Shown: piece after piece, positions 18,277 to 27,749 of the stretch | Layout: each line of letters starts with the position of its first letter | Numbering within the stretch: the stretch's first letter is position 1 | Assembly: GCF_018327685.1 (NCBI RefSeq) | Contig: NZ_BNEL01000003.1 | Location: 1,364,001 to 1,428,000, forward strand | DNA length: 64,000 bases | Direction: 5' to 3' | DNA from: Streptomyces sp. TS71-3 | GTDB taxonomy: Bacteria > Actinomycetota > Actinomycetes > Streptomycetales > Streptomycetaceae | Program-made: the position numbers and the translations under genes | The notes under the pieces: model-generated | Databases searched by the model: none | The model's input: only the letters and a program-made list of their open reading frames with translations | Told to the model about the DNA's origin: nothing

Positions 18277-18435
18277 CCCGAACGCACAAAAACCGCACCC
18301 GCCGGCACGGCAACGGCCGGCGGATGCGGCATCGTGAGATGGCGCTCGGGTCTGAGACGGCCCTCGGGTTCCGGCTGCACGGGCGGGCACCCCCGCGAGC
18401 CGCAGCCGGGTTCGGCACCCGGCCGCAGTGGACCC

Positions 18436-18717
18436 TCAGACCGTCTCGGGCAGCTCCTCCAGGCCCTCGGACACCAGCTTCGCCAGCCGGTCCAGGGCCG
18501 CGTCCGCGCCCTCGGCGTCCGAGGTCAGCACGACCTCGTCGCCGCCCTGGGCCCCCAGGCCGAGCACCGCGAGCATGGACCCGGCGTTGACTGGAACGCC
18601 CTCGCCCTTGGCGATTTTCACCGGGACGCCCGAGGCCGTGGCCGCCCGGACGAAGATGGAGGCGGGGCGGGCGTGAAGGCCCTCGGCCCAGCCGATGTTG
18701 ACGCGGCGCTCAGCCAT
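18436..18717 (-). CDS. ptsH: Phosphocarrier protein HPr
   Basis: The 93-residue HPr of the phosphoenolpyruvate:sugar phosphotransferase system, which passes phosphate from enzyme I to sugar-specific EIIA. The active-site histidine is His15 in GLHARPAS, and the regulatory serine region appears as VNAGSMLAVLGLGA (Ser47). The length is typical. A DasR-type operator lies about 110 bp upstream of the ATG, linking the gene to N-acetylglucosamine control. It is monocistronic here, divergent from the Pat-like gene. Confidence 0.95.
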   Translation of the reverse strand: MAERRVNIGWAEGLHARPASIFVRAATASGVPVKIAKGEGVPVNAGSMLAVLGLGAQGGDEVVLTSDAEGADAALDRLAKLVSEGLEELPETV

Positions 18718-18824
18718 GGTGTCGATGCCCTTTCAGATGTCTCGGCGTGTCCGGCAAAGGTCCCATGCGTGCCATCCGGACGGCGGCGTCCGTGCGGGCG
18801 GGGGCGTGGCGACGACTCCCGGGT

Positions 18825-18840
18825 GGTTGTCTAGACCAGT
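18825..18840. promoter_or_regulatory. dre site for DasR upstream of ptsH
   Basis: The 16-mer GGTTGTCTAGACCAGT matches the DasR-responsive element ACTGGTCTAGACCAGT at 13 of 16 positions, with one half-site complete. DasR is known to control pts genes in Streptomyces. The remainder of the gap 18718-19190 shows only GC-rich sequence and a TACGCT hexamer (19179-19184) that could be the -10 of the Pat-like gene. Confidence 0.75.
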
Positions 18841-19190
18841 GTGTCACACGGGGCAGGAGCGCAGGGCGGGGCCACCGATCGAACACGACTCCGCGCGACA
18901 GCGGCTCCCCGCCTCGCGCCTGTCCTCATGCCCGCACCTCAAGCACCCCACGCACCTCGCCCCGCGACTCGTCACCCGCCGGCTACTCGGGACGCCTCGC
19001 CCAGAGGAGCCCGCGCACGGGCCCTCGCCCAAGGGACCCCGTGCCGGGAAGCCACGCGCGCGTCCCGCGGCCGGTCGTTCGGAGCGCACTCCGGCCGCCC
19101 CCAGCCGGTCGGAGCGTGCTCCGGCGCACCGCCCGCGGAACACGCCTCCGGCGGCGGTACACCGGCGCCCGAGGGCCGTACGCTGACCCC

Positions 19191-22100
19191 ATGCAGAGCC
19201 CGTCGGACAGGCACGCCTACCCCGCGCACTGGGAGGCCGACGTGGTGCTCCGCGACGGCGGGACCGCGCGGATCAAGCCGATCACCGCCGACGACGCGGA
19301 CCGCCTGGTCAGCTTCTACGAGCAGGTCTCCGACCAGTCGAAGTACTACCGCTTCTTCGCCCCCTATCCCCGGCTCTCCGCGAACGACGTGCGCCGCTTC
19401 ACCCACCACGACTTCGTGGACCGGGTGGGCCTCGCGGCCGTGGTGGGCGGGGAGTTCATCGCGACCGTGCGCTACGACCGCATCGACGGCGACGGCAGGG
19501 CCGCCCCGGAGCCGGCCGACGAGGCCGAGGTCGCCTTCCTCGTGCAGGACGCCCACCAGGGCAGGGGCGTGGCGTCCGCGCTGCTGGAACACATCGCGGC
19601 CGTCGCGCGCGAACGCGGTATTCGCAGGTTCGCCGCCGAGGTGCTGCCCGCCAACACCAAGATGGTCAAGGTCTTCACGGACGCCGGCTACCAGCAGCAG
19701 CGGACCTTCGAGGGCGGCGTCGTACGCCTGGAGCTGGATCTGGCTCCCACCGAGGCGTCCCGCGCCGTCCAGCTCGCCCGCGAGCAGCGGGCCGAGGCGC
19801 GCTCCGTGCAGCGGCTGCTGCGGCCCGGCTCCGTCGCCGTCATCGGCGTCAGCCGGACCGCGGGCGGGGTGGGCCGCAGCGTGCTGGCCAACATCCGCGC
19901 CGCCGGCTTCACGGGCCGGCTCTACGCCGTGAACAAGGCCTTCCCCGAGGAGACGACCACGTTCGACGGCGTTCCCGCGCTCCGGTCCCTCGGGGAGCTG
20001 CGCGAACCCGTCGACCTCGCCGTGGTCGCGGTTCCCGCGCCGCTGGTGCCCGAGGTGGTCGACACGTGCGGGGAGAACGGCGTGCAGGGGCTCGTCGTGC
20101 TCTCGGCCGGCTATGCCGAGAGCGGTGACGAGGGACTGGAGCGGCAGCGGGCGCTGGTCCGCCAGGCCCGCTCGTTCGGCATGCGGATCATCGGCCCCAA
20201 CGCCTTCGGCATCGCCAACACCGCACCGGACGTCCTGCTGAACGCCTCGCTCGCCCCGCAACTGCCGAGGCCGGGGCGGATCGGGCTGTTCACGCAGTCC
20301 GGCGCGATCGGCATCGCCCTGCTGTCCCGGCTGCACCGGCGGGGCGGAGGCGGTCCGGTCCCCGCGGAGCCGGCGGCCGCCCCCGCCGGTACCACCGGGA
20401 CGGCCCCGGCTGGCGCGACAGATGTGTCAGATGCCTCAGGCGCGGAGGGTGCCACCGGTGTCGAGGGCGTTGCCGGTGTCGTCGATGTCGCAGGCGTCGC
20501 AGGCGTCGCAGGCGTCGCAGGCGTCTCCACGTTCCTGTCCGCCGGAAACCGCGCCGACGTCTCCGGCAACGACGTCCTCCAGTACTGGTACGAGGACCCG
20601 GACACCGACGTCGCTCTGATGTACCTGGAGTCGATCGGCAACCCGCGCAAGTTCACGCGCCTGGCCCGGCGCACCGCCGCCGCCAAGCCGCTCGTGGTCG
20701 TGCAGGGCGCCCGGCACACCGGAAGCGCGCCCACCGGGCACGCCGTGCCGCCCACCCGGCTGCCCCACGCCACCGTCTCCGCGCTGCTCCGGCAGGCCGG
20801 CGTCATCCGGGTGGAGACCATCACCGAGCTGGTCGACGCGGGCCTCCAGCTCGCCGCGCAACCGCTGCCCGCCGGGCCCCGGGTGGCCATCCTCGGCAAC
20901 TCCGAGTCCCTGGGCCTGCTCACGTACGACGCCTGCCTCTCCGAGGGGCTGCACCCGCTGCGGCCCCGGGACCTGACGACCGCGGCGACCCCCGGCGACT
21001 TCCATGCCGCGCTGGGGGAGGCCCTGGCGGATCACAGTTGCGACGCGGTGGTGGTCACCGTGATCCCCGCCGTGGACGGCGGGCCCACCACGGACGGCGT
21101 CCTGGCCGGGGCGCTCCGGTCCGCCGCGGCCGCGCACCCGCACAAGCCCGTCTCCGTGGTCCACGTCGAGCTGGGCGGCCTGGCCGACGCGCTGTCCGCG
21201 GCCGGCAGCACCGGCCCGCCCCGGCCCGAGCGAACGGCCCAGGGGGAGCCGCACCCGGCACCCCCCGTCCCCGCCGCACCCCCCGAGCCCCCGGCGCCCC
21301 CCGCCCCCGAAGAGGCCCACGACCGCCGCATCCCCGCCTACCCGGCCGCCGAACGTGCCGCCCGTGCCCTCGCCGAGGCGGTGAAGTACGCGCAGTGGCG
21401 CCGTGAGGCGGCCGACCCCGGCAGAGTGCCCCAGTACGACGACATCGAGGAGAAGCGGGCGGCGGAGCTGATCGGCGCCCTGATGGAGCGCGCGGGCAAC
21501 GATCCGCGCGGGGCCACGCTCGCCCCCGAGGACACCGGCGACCTGCTCGGCGCCTACGGCATCACGCTCCGCGCCGCCCTGCCCGCGCCCGGTCCCGAGG
21601 AGGCCGTCCGGGCCGCCGCGGCGGTCGGCTACCCCGTGGCGCTCAAGACCACCGCGCCCCACCTGCGGCACCGCGCCGACCTCGGCGGCGTCCGGCTCGA
21701 CCTGGCGGACGAGGAGCAGCTCCGCCGCGCCTACTCGGAGCTCACCCACACCTTCGGCAGCCCCGGGGAACTGCTCCCGGTCGTCCAGGCGATGGCCCCG
21801 CGCGGCGTCGACACCGTCGTGCGCGCCGTCATCGACCCCAGCGCCGGAGCCGTGCTCTCCTTCGGGCTCGCCGGCGCGCCCTCGGAACTGCTCGGGGACA
21901 TGGCGCACCGCCTCATCCCGGTCACCGACCGGGAGGCACACGCCGTGATCAGGTCCATCCGGACGGCACCGCTCCTCTTCGGCTGGCGCGGCGCGCAGCC
22001 GGCCGACACCGGTGCCCTCGAAGAGCTGCTGCTCCGCCTCTCACGCCTGGTCGACGACCATCCGGAGGTCGTCGCGGTCTCCCTGGAGCCCGTGGTCGTG

Positions 22101-22196
22101 GCCGGACACGGGGTGTCCGTGCTGGGTGCCTCCGTGCGGCTCGCCCCGCCGCCCGCGCGCACCGACCTCGGCCCGCGCACCATGCCCGCCTACTGA
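19191..22196 (+). CDS. GNAT acetyltransferase fused to acyl-CoA synthetase (NDP-forming)-like domains; Pat-type lysine acetyltransferase
   Basis: A 1001-residue fusion. Residues ~15-190 are a GNAT domain with the acetyl-CoA loop QGRGVA (123-128) and Glu113 in the β4 strand. Residues ~205-700 and 760-985 resemble the CoA-binding, ligase-CoA and ATP-grasp parts of ADP-forming acetyl-CoA synthetase. This N-terminal GNAT layout is that of the Streptomyces PatA lysine acetyltransferases, which inactivate acetyl-CoA synthetase; the synthetase-like part is usually regulatory. An in-frame low-complexity insert (about 385-445) is unusual, as is the Pro/Ala-rich linker near 680-705. There is no Shine-Dalgarno; TACGCT ends 6 nt before ATG, so the mRNA is probably leaderless. 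Confidence 0.85.
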   Translation: MQSPSDRHAYPAHWEADVVLRDGGTARIKPITADDADRLVSFYEQVSDQSKYYRFFAPYPRLSANDVRRFTHHDFVDRVGLAAVVGGEFIATVRYDRIDGDGRAAPEPADEAEVAFLVQDAHQGRGVASALLEHIAAVARERGIRRFAAEVLPANTKMVKVFTDAGYQQQRTFEGGVVRLELDLAPTEASRAVQLAREQRAEARSVQRLLRPGSVAVIGVSRTAGGVGRSVLANIRAAGFTGRLYAVNKAFPEETTTFDGVPALRSLGELREPVDLAVVAVPAPLVPEVVDTCGENGVQGLVVLSAGYAESGDEGLERQRALVRQARSFGMRIIGPNAFGIANTAPDVLLNASLAPQLPRPGRIGLFTQSGAIGIALLSRLHRRGGGGPVPAEPAAAPAGTTGTAPAGATDVSDASGAEGATGVEGVAGVVDVAGVAGVAGVAGVSTFLSAGNRADVSGNDVLQYWYEDPDTDVALMYLESIGNPRKFTRLARRTAAAKPLVVVQGARHTGSAPTGHAVPPTRLPHATVSALLRQAGVIRVETITELVDAGLQLAAQPLPAGPRVAILGNSESLGLLTYDACLSEGLHPLRPRDLTTAATPGDFHAALGEALADHSCDAVVVTVIPAVDGGPTTDGVLAGALRSAAAAHPHKPVSVVHVELGGLADALSAAGSTGPPRPERTAQGEPHPAPPVPAAPPEPPAPPAPEEAHDRRIPAYPAAERAARALAEAVKYAQWRREAADPGRVPQYDDIEEKRAAELIGALMERAGNDPRGATLAPEDTGDLLGAYGITLRAALPAPGPEEAVRAAAAVGYPVALKTTAPHLRHRADLGGVRLDLADEEQLRRAYSELTHTFGSPGELLPVVQAMAPRGVDTVVRAVIDPSAGAVLSFGLAGAPSELLGDMAHRLIPVTDREAHAVIRSIRTAPLLFGWRGAQPADTGALEELLLRLSRLVDDHPEVVAVSLEPVVVAGHGVSVLGASVRLAPPPARTDLGPRTMPAY
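20487..20522 (+). repeat. In-frame 9-bp repeat GTCGCAGGC x4
   Basis: Four exact copies of GTCGCAGGC encode Val-Ala-Gly repeats within the low-complexity insert of the Pat-like protein. Copy-number change would alter the linker by three residues at a time without a frameshift. Confidence 0.9.
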
Positions 22197-22301
22197 AGGC
22201 GGCGGCCCGGACACCGCCCGGGAGCAGCCGGTCGCAGCAGGGCCGTACACCGGCCCTCCTGCGGGACCTGAGGCGGGCCCCAGGGCCGTAGGATGGACGG
22301 C

Positions 22302-22901
22302 ATGGCCAAGACCAGTACGACGACCCAGGGGCTGCGAGCGGCGATCGAGCGCAGCGGCTACTACCCGGCGATCGTGGCCGAGGCGGTGGAGGCCGCGATC
22401 GGCGGCGAGAACATCGGGTCGTACCTGGTCCATCAGGAGACCACCTTCGACGCGAACGAGGTGCGCCGTCATGTGACGGTCCTCGTGCTCACCGGCACCC
22501 GGTTCATCGTGAGCCACACCGACGAGCAGGCGGCGGACTCCAGCTCGCCGACGCCGTACGCCACCACCTCCACCGAATCGGTGAAGATCGGCCGGATCTC
22601 CTCGGTGGTGGTCAGCCGGGTCGTGGCGAACCCGGAGTCGTACACCCCCGGCACGCTGCCCCGCGAGGTGGTGCTGACCATCGGGTGGGGCGCCGTGTCC
22701 CGGCTCGACCTGGAGCCCGCCGCCTGCGGCGACCCCAACTGCGAGGCCGACCACGGCTACACGGGCAGCTCCACGGCCGACGATCTCAGCCTGCGGGTCA
22801 GCGAGGCCGGTGACGGCGCGGACGCCGTACGGCAGACCCTCGCCTTCGCCCAGGCGCTGTCCGAGGCCACCACGGCCGCCGGCGCGGACACCGGGCACTG
22901 A
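22302..22901 (+). CDS. DUF5998 family protein
   Basis: A 199-residue soluble protein of a family confined to actinobacteria and without assigned function. The visible conserved parts are LRAAIERSGYYPAIV near the start, VLTGTRFIVSHTDE, and a CGDPNCEADHGY segment with two cysteines and a histidine that could bind metal. There is no ribosome site: a TAGGAT -10-like hexamer (22289-22294) ends 7 nt before the ATG, suggesting a leaderless transcript. It overlaps the next gene by one base (TGATG), so the two are co-expressed. Confidence 0.82.
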   Translation: MAKTSTTTQGLRAAIERSGYYPAIVAEAVEAAIGGENIGSYLVHQETTFDANEVRRHVTVLVLTGTRFIVSHTDEQAADSSSPTPYATTSTESVKIGRISSVVVSRVVANPESYTPGTLPREVVLTIGWGAVSRLDLEPAACGDPNCEADHGYTGSSTADDLSLRVSEAGDGADAVRQTLAFAQALSEATTAAGADTGH

Positions 22902-24088
22902 TGGCACAGCCCGCGCTGGACCCACCCGAGCAGCTCGCCATCGCCACCGCCCCGGTCCCGGAGTACGGCACCGGCTCGCTCGCCGACCTGCTGCCGACGA
23001 TCGCCGCACACCAGGGTGTGGCCGGGACGTCCGCCGGGATCCAGGAGCTCGCTCCGGCCGACCGCGTCTGCGTCTTCCTGATCGACGGCCTCGGCTGGGA
23101 GCAACTCCAGGCGCACCCCGGCGAGGCCCCGTACATGACCGCCCTGCTGGGGACCTCGCGCGGCGGCACGGGCCGCCCCATCACGGCGGGCTTCCCCGCC
23201 ACCACCGCGACGTCCCTGGCGTCGGTGGGCACCGGGCTGCCCCCGGGCGCGCACGGCCTGCCCGGCTACACGGTCCGCGACCCGGAGACCGGCGGCCTGA
23301 TGAACCAGCTCCGCTGGCAGCCGTGGACGTCGCCGGGCCAGTGGCAACCTCACCCCACGCTCTTCCAGCGGGCCGCGGAGGCGGGCGTGCACACCGCGCA
23401 GGTGTCCTCCCCGACGTTCGCGACCACCCCGCTCACCCAAGTCGCGCTCAGCGGCGGCACCTTCCACGGCCGGCTCCCCGGCGAGGAGCGCATGGACCTC
23501 GCCGCCGAGCAGCTCGCGGGCGGCGACCTCTCCCTCGTCTACACGTACTACGCGGACGTGGACGGCAAGGGGCACCGCTTCGGGGTCGACTCCGACGAGT
23601 GGCGCGCCGAGCTGGCCCGCGCCGACCGGCTGGTGCGCCGCCTCGCGGAGCAGCTGCCGCCGCGCAGCGCCCTGTACGTGACGGCCGACCACGGCATGCT
23701 CGACGTCGCCTTCGACGAGCAGCACCGCATCGACTTCGACGACGACTGGGAGCTGCGCGCCGGTGTCGCCCTGCTGGGCGGCGAGGGCCGCGCCCGGCAC
23801 GTCTACGCGGTTCCGGGCGCGGCGTCGGACGTGCTCGCGGTCTGGCAGGAGGTGCTCGGCGACCGGTTCTGGGTGGCCGGACGGGACGAGGCCATCGCCG
23901 CCGGCTGGTTCGGCCCCGTGGTCGAGGAGCGGGTGTACCGGCGGCTGGGCGACGTGATCGCGGCGGCCAGGGACGACGTCTTGATCACCGCGAGCCTGCT
24001 GGAACCCAAGGAGTCGGCCATGGTGGGCAACCACGGCTCCATGACACCCGCCGAGCAACTGGTCCCGCTGCTCGAGGTACGCGGCTGA
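22901..24088 (+). CDS. Alkaline phosphatase superfamily nucleotide pyrophosphatase/phosphodiesterase
   Basis: A 395-residue type I phosphodiesterase-like enzyme. Metal and nucleophile motifs are all present: FLIDGLGW (metal Asp), GFPATTATSLAS with the nucleophilic threonine, YYADVDGKGHRFG (Asp and His), TADHGMLD (Asp-His) and GNHGSM (His). There is no signal peptide, so it is likely cytoplasmic. Its start overlaps the stop of DUF5998, and this pairing suggests a shared role. The substrate is not evident. Confidence 0.87.
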   Translation: MAQPALDPPEQLAIATAPVPEYGTGSLADLLPTIAAHQGVAGTSAGIQELAPADRVCVFLIDGLGWEQLQAHPGEAPYMTALLGTSRGGTGRPITAGFPATTATSLASVGTGLPPGAHGLPGYTVRDPETGGLMNQLRWQPWTSPGQWQPHPTLFQRAAEAGVHTAQVSSPTFATTPLTQVALSGGTFHGRLPGEERMDLAAEQLAGGDLSLVYTYYADVDGKGHRFGVDSDEWRAELARADRLVRRLAEQLPPRSALYVTADHGMLDVAFDEQHRIDFDDDWELRAGVALLGGEGRARHVYAVPGAASDVLAVWQEVLGDRFWVAGRDEAIAAGWFGPVVEERVYRRLGDVIAAARDDVLITASLLEPKESAMVGNHGSMTPAEQLVPLLEVRG

Positions 24089-24133
24089 CGGCTGCTCGGC
24101 GACGTCGCCCCGGCACCTTCCCCGGCGAGACGG

Positions 24134-24949
24134 TCAGTCGGGCGTCCGTACGAGGGCGAACGCCGCGCCCGCCGGGTCGGTGAGGGTGGCGACCCGGCCG
24201 TAGGGGCCGTCCCGCGGCGGTTCGACGACGCTGCCGCCGAGCTCCGTGGTCCGCGCGACCGCGGCGTCGACGTCGACGGTCTCGAAGTACGTCATCCAGT
24301 GGGCGCCCCTGCCATGCAACTGCGGGCCACCGACTCCGCGGATGGAGGCCACGGGTCGGCCGTCCGCCGTATGCAGGGTCACGCAGTCGGGGCCCGCGGA
24401 GACGTTCGGCTTGTGCGTGCAGCCGAAGACGTCCTCGTAGAACCTGATGACCCGCGCCGACTCATGGGTCATCAGCTCCGTCCAGGCCGGTGCGCCGGGC
24501 GTCCCGGAGACCGGGCGGCCCGGGTAGGCGGGCGCGTGCCGGATGCCGAAGACGGCGCCGCTCGGGTCGGAGGCGAGGGCCAGCCGGCCGGCGGCTCCCG
24601 CGTCCAGCGGCCCGAAGCCGACGGTGCCGCCGCACAGCCGCACCATCTCGGCGGTGAGGTCCACGTCGTCCGTGGCCAGGTAGGGCGTCCACGCGACGGG
24701 GTCGCGGCGCTCGTCGGGAAGCTGCCCGATCACGGCCACCTCCCGGCCGTCCAGCAGCGCCTGTGCGTAGTACCCCAGCGGGGTCGCGGTGGGCTGGGGC
24801 CGGAACTCCCAGCCGAACAGCGCTCCGTAGAAGTCCTGGGTGGTCGTCAGGTCGTGCACCAGCAGACTCACCCAGCAGGGCGTTCCCGGTGTCCGCCGGG
24901 GGTGCCCGGGGGCACCCAGTCTGCCGGTCGAACCCAGCGCCTCGGTCAT
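24134..24949 (-). CDS. VOC (glyoxalase/bleomycin-resistance fold) family protein, two domains
   Basis: A protein of 271 residues with two tandem VOC domains (about 18-130 and 145-268). Each shows the typical start (PCWVSLLVHDL and PAWTELMTHES) and a FYGALFGW or FYEDVFGC helix. Metal ligands are incomplete in domain 1, so enzymatic activity is uncertain; many two-domain members are hydroxylase-like proteins described near antibiotic genes. ATG 24949 follows AGGAG. The upstream gap 24950-25257 (AT-richer than average, no gene seen) contains the divergent promoters for this gene and the sulfurtransferase. Confidence 0.8.
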   Translation of the reverse strand: MTEALGSTGRLGAPGHPRRTPGTPCWVSLLVHDLTTTQDFYGALFGWEFRPQPTATPLGYYAQALLDGREVAVIGQLPDERRDPVAWTPYLATDDVDLTAEMVRLCGGTVGFGPLDAGAAGRLALASDPSGAVFGIRHAPAYPGRPVSGTPGAPAWTELMTHESARVIRFYEDVFGCTHKPNVSAGPDCVTLHTADGRPVASIRGVGGPQLHGRGAHWMTYFETVDVDAAVARTTELGGSVVEPPRDGPYGRVATLTDPAGAAFALVRTPD

Positions 24950-25257
24950 CGTCACTCTCTCCTCGACCCTTCGTGGTGCCGCTTCGCTGCCGCTCCGTCC
25001 GCAGGGGAGTGCGTGGCGTGCCCCATTGCACCCGCACGCTCTGGAGCTGCTCGCCTTAATAGTTCGGCTACTTTTTCCGGTTCTCGTCGGCTTTCTGGCT
25101 GCTTCTTATTGATTTTTCGTTTCTGCTTAATGATCCGCGGATGTAAGGCAGATGCACAACGTGTGTCTACTCCAGTACGCGCAGTGGTCGCATCTGGTCG
25201 TCGAGCAGAGTATCCGGGGGGCGGCGGGGGAGCCACCCCGTGCGCAAGGATGGCGTC

Positions 25258-26175
25258 ATGGAAGCCATCATCTCCGCATCCGAACTCTTGGCCGAATCTG
25301 CCGGGCCCAAACCTCCGCTGCTGCTGGACGTGCGCTGGCAGCTCGGCGGTCCGAACCAGCGGCCCGCGTATGCCGAGGGCCATATCCCGGGTGCCGTCTT
25401 CATCGATCTGGACGCCCAGTTGGCCGGTCCCGCCGGGGCGGCCGGCAGGCATCCGCTGCCCGACATCGAGGCCTTCGGCGCGGCCATGCGCGCGGCCGGG
25501 GTGCGTAGTGACCGTCCGGTCGTCGTCTACGACGGCGGCCAGGGCTGGGCCGCCGCACGCGCCTGGTGGCTGCTGCGCTGGACGGGCCACCCCTCGGTCC
25601 GCGTGCTGGACGGCGGCCTCGGCGTCTGGCAGGGACCGCTGGAATCCGGGGAGTCGGAGAGCCGGCCGGAGGCCGGTGATTTCCGGCCCGCTCCCGGCCC
25701 GTCCCGATCCGTTTCCGATCTGGCACGGTCGGCGGAGGGCAACTCCCCAACGATTTCGGAAGGTTCCGAAACGGGAGCTGAGGCGTCCGGACTGCTGGAC
25801 GCGGACGGGGCCGCCGCGCTCGCCCGGTCCGGGGTGCTGCTGGACGCCCGGGCCGCCGAGCGCTACCGCGGCGACGTCGAGCCGATGGACCCGGTGGCGG
25901 GCCACATCCCGGGCGCGGTGTCCGCGCCGACCGCGGAGAACGTCACCGCGGACGGCCGCTTCCTGCCCGCCCGTGAACTCGCCGAGCGCTTCGCGGCGCT
26001 GGGTGCGGCGGGCGGCGCGGAGGTCGGTGTCTACTGCGGCTCCGGGGTCTCCGGCGCCCACGAGGTGCTGGCCCTGGCCGTCGCGGGCATCCGGGCGGAC
26101 CTGTACCTGGGCTCGTGGTCCGAGTGGTCCTCGGATCCGGACCGGCCGGTCGCCACGGGGCCCGATCCCCAGTAA
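25258..26175 (+). CDS. Thiosulfate/3-mercaptopyruvate sulfurtransferase (two rhodanese domains)
   Basis: A 305-residue tandem rhodanese protein. The N-terminal domain (about 5-130) is structural, with RPAYAEGHIPGAVFID. The C-terminal domain (about 175-300) has the catalytic cysteine in VYCGSGVSG and the matching AGHIPGAVSAP loop. The CGSGVS active-site loop is the thiosulfate/mercaptopyruvate type. The linker (about 130-175) is longer and more Ser/Glu-rich than usual. ATG 25258 has AAGGA; the ATG-less upstream extension is not favoured. It is convergent with sepH. Confidence 0.87.
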   Translation: MEAIISASELLAESAGPKPPLLLDVRWQLGGPNQRPAYAEGHIPGAVFIDLDAQLAGPAGAAGRHPLPDIEAFGAAMRAAGVRSDRPVVVYDGGQGWAAARAWWLLRWTGHPSVRVLDGGLGVWQGPLESGESESRPEAGDFRPAPGPSRSVSDLARSAEGNSPTISEGSETGAEASGLLDADGAAALARSGVLLDARAAERYRGDVEPMDPVAGHIPGAVSAPTAENVTADGRFLPARELAERFAALGAAGGAEVGVYCGSGVSGAHEVLALAVAGIRADLYLGSWSEWSSDPDRPVATGPDPQ

Positions 26176-26191
26176 TAGACATGCACACGGC

Positions 26192-26227
26192 AAGACGGCG
26201 GCCGCACAGGGGTGCAGCCGCCGTCTT
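26192..26227. terminator. Bidirectional terminator between sulfurtransferase gene and sepH
   Basis: Perfect 11-bp arms AAGACGGCGGC / GCCGCCGTCTT with a 14-base loop. The AA/TT ends suit function in both directions between convergent genes. Confidence 0.88.
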
Positions 26228-26240
26228 CGCACAGGTGCTC

Positions 26241-27263
26241 CTACTCTTGCTTCTTCCGGCGGGTGCCGAAGACGATCTCGTCCCAGCTCGGCACCGCGGC
26301 CCTGCGTCCCGGGCGTACGCCGTCCGCCTCGGCCTGACGGTCCGTGGAGCCGACCAGCCGCTCGCGGTGGCCGCCGACCGAACGCGGCATCAGCACGTCC
26401 GCGTACGCGGACCCCGCCGAGGCCGCGGGCGCCGGGGGCTCCTCGGCCTCCGGCTCCTGCTCGGGCTCCTCCGGGGTGTGCTCGGCGGCCGGCTCGGGAC
26501 GCTCGGGCACCACCAGGTCGCCGCGGAAGCTCGGCACGGCCTCCAGCAGGCTGGTGAGCGAGTCCCGGCCCTGGTCGCCGTCGTCGTCCATGGGACTGGT
26601 GGGCCCGGGCAGGCTCGGCCGTTCCGAGCGCTCGCGCGGAAGCCGTGCGATGCGCGGGACGAACGGGAAGCTCGGCTCCGGCGCGGCGAGGTCGTCGGTC
26701 TCGCCGATCAGGGAGCGCGCTTCCTCGTCCACGGCCTGCACGAGGCGGCGCGGCGGGTCGTACGTCCAGCTTGCCGTGTGGGTCTCGCCGGCGACGCGGT
26801 AGACGAGCAGCACCTCCCAGGTGCCGTCGTCGCGCCGCCACGAGTCCCACTGCACGGCGTCGCGGTCGGCACCGCGCATGAGTAGCCGCTCCTGGACGGC
26901 CTCACCGAGCTGGGGGCCGATGTTCTCACCCGGACGGCGTACCGGAGTCTTCCGGGCTCGCTCGGCCATGAAGGCGCGCTCCGCCAGCACGGGGCCCTCG
27001 AAGCGCCGCACCCGGTCAACGGGGATGCCGGCGAGCTGGGCGACCTCTTCCGCGGTGGCGCCCGCGCGTATACGCGCCTGGATGTCACGCGGGCGGAGAT
27101 GGCTCTCCACCTCGATCTCGATCTGGCCCAGACGAGGACGGTCGCCCCGAACGGCGGCGCGGAGCCGCTCGTCGATGGGAAGCGTGTACTCCGTGCTGTC
27201 CGCAGCCTTCAGCACCAGCCGTGTGCCGTCATTTGAGACGGCCACGACACGCAGTTCGGGCAT
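26241..27263 (-). CDS. sepH: Septation protein SepH
   Basis: A 340-residue actinobacterial cell-division protein (DUF3071) that binds FtsZ and helps Z-ring assembly. The N-terminal conserved domain starts MPELRVVAVSNDGTRLVLK and contains a helix-turn-helix-like region (about 60-100; AEEVAQLAGIPVDRVRRFEGP). A long acidic, Pro/Glu-rich linker follows, and the conserved C-terminal motif PSWDEIVFGTRRK closes the protein. ATG 27263 has a GGGAGG ribosome site. The upstream gap 27264-27749 carries no gene; it is relatively AT-rich and holds a TATGC-GTG-GCATA inverted repeat (27633-27645). Confidence 0.9.
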   Translation of the reverse strand: MPELRVVAVSNDGTRLVLKAADSTEYTLPIDERLRAAVRGDRPRLGQIEIEVESHLRPRDIQARIRAGATAEEVAQLAGIPVDRVRRFEGPVLAERAFMAERARKTPVRRPGENIGPQLGEAVQERLLMRGADRDAVQWDSWRRDDGTWEVLLVYRVAGETHTASWTYDPPRRLVQAVDEEARSLIGETDDLAAPEPSFPFVPRIARLPRERSERPSLPGPTSPMDDDGDQGRDSLTSLLEAVPSFRGDLVVPERPEPAAEHTPEEPEQEPEAEEPPAPAASAGSAYADVLMPRSVGGHRERLVGSTDRQAEADGVRPGRRAAVPSWDEIVFGTRRKKQE

Positions 27264-27749
27264 GGGGACCTCCCGGGTGGTGCCTGCCGACGTCACGTGC
27301 GTCGCTGCTTCCGCTGGTCGAGTGTGGCCTGCCCGGGTGCAGCCTGCCACAACCTTGCCGTGTTGCCCGGCGTGTCGGGCGTGGACCCTGGATCGCCGTT
27401 ATGGCACGGTTACCTTTTTGCAACGCTGAGTGACTGCTCTGGCCACTCTGTGCGACGCGGAGTGCAACGTGCCCCCTTTCGGCGGTCCTGGAAGGCCCTC
27501 GGCGCCCCGGCGGTAGACCGGACCCAGGGCTCGCAACAGTACTCCATTGGGCCAGCCGGGTGGACCGGCGCGCCGTCGAAGTTCTGTAGAGGTGCGGGAG
27601 TTGACTGGTGTTTCGGTGGATCACGTGGAGATTATGCGTGGCATAGTTCACGAATCCGCCAGAAGTGGAACCACGATACCTCGCTCATTCGTACCCTAGC
27701 TGTGCAATTTCCCGTGCAAACGGTCGAGAAGGGCAGGCAAGGGTCGCAG

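Noticed and set aside
18121..18834. Plus-strand open frame over the 19-bp repeats
   Set aside because: The repeat period is not a multiple of three, the frame overlaps ptsH antisense and no start site is convincing.
22901..24088. Phosphonate or antibiotic-resistance phosphatase
   Set aside because: Only the superfamily metal and nucleophile motifs are visible; nothing specifies such a substrate.
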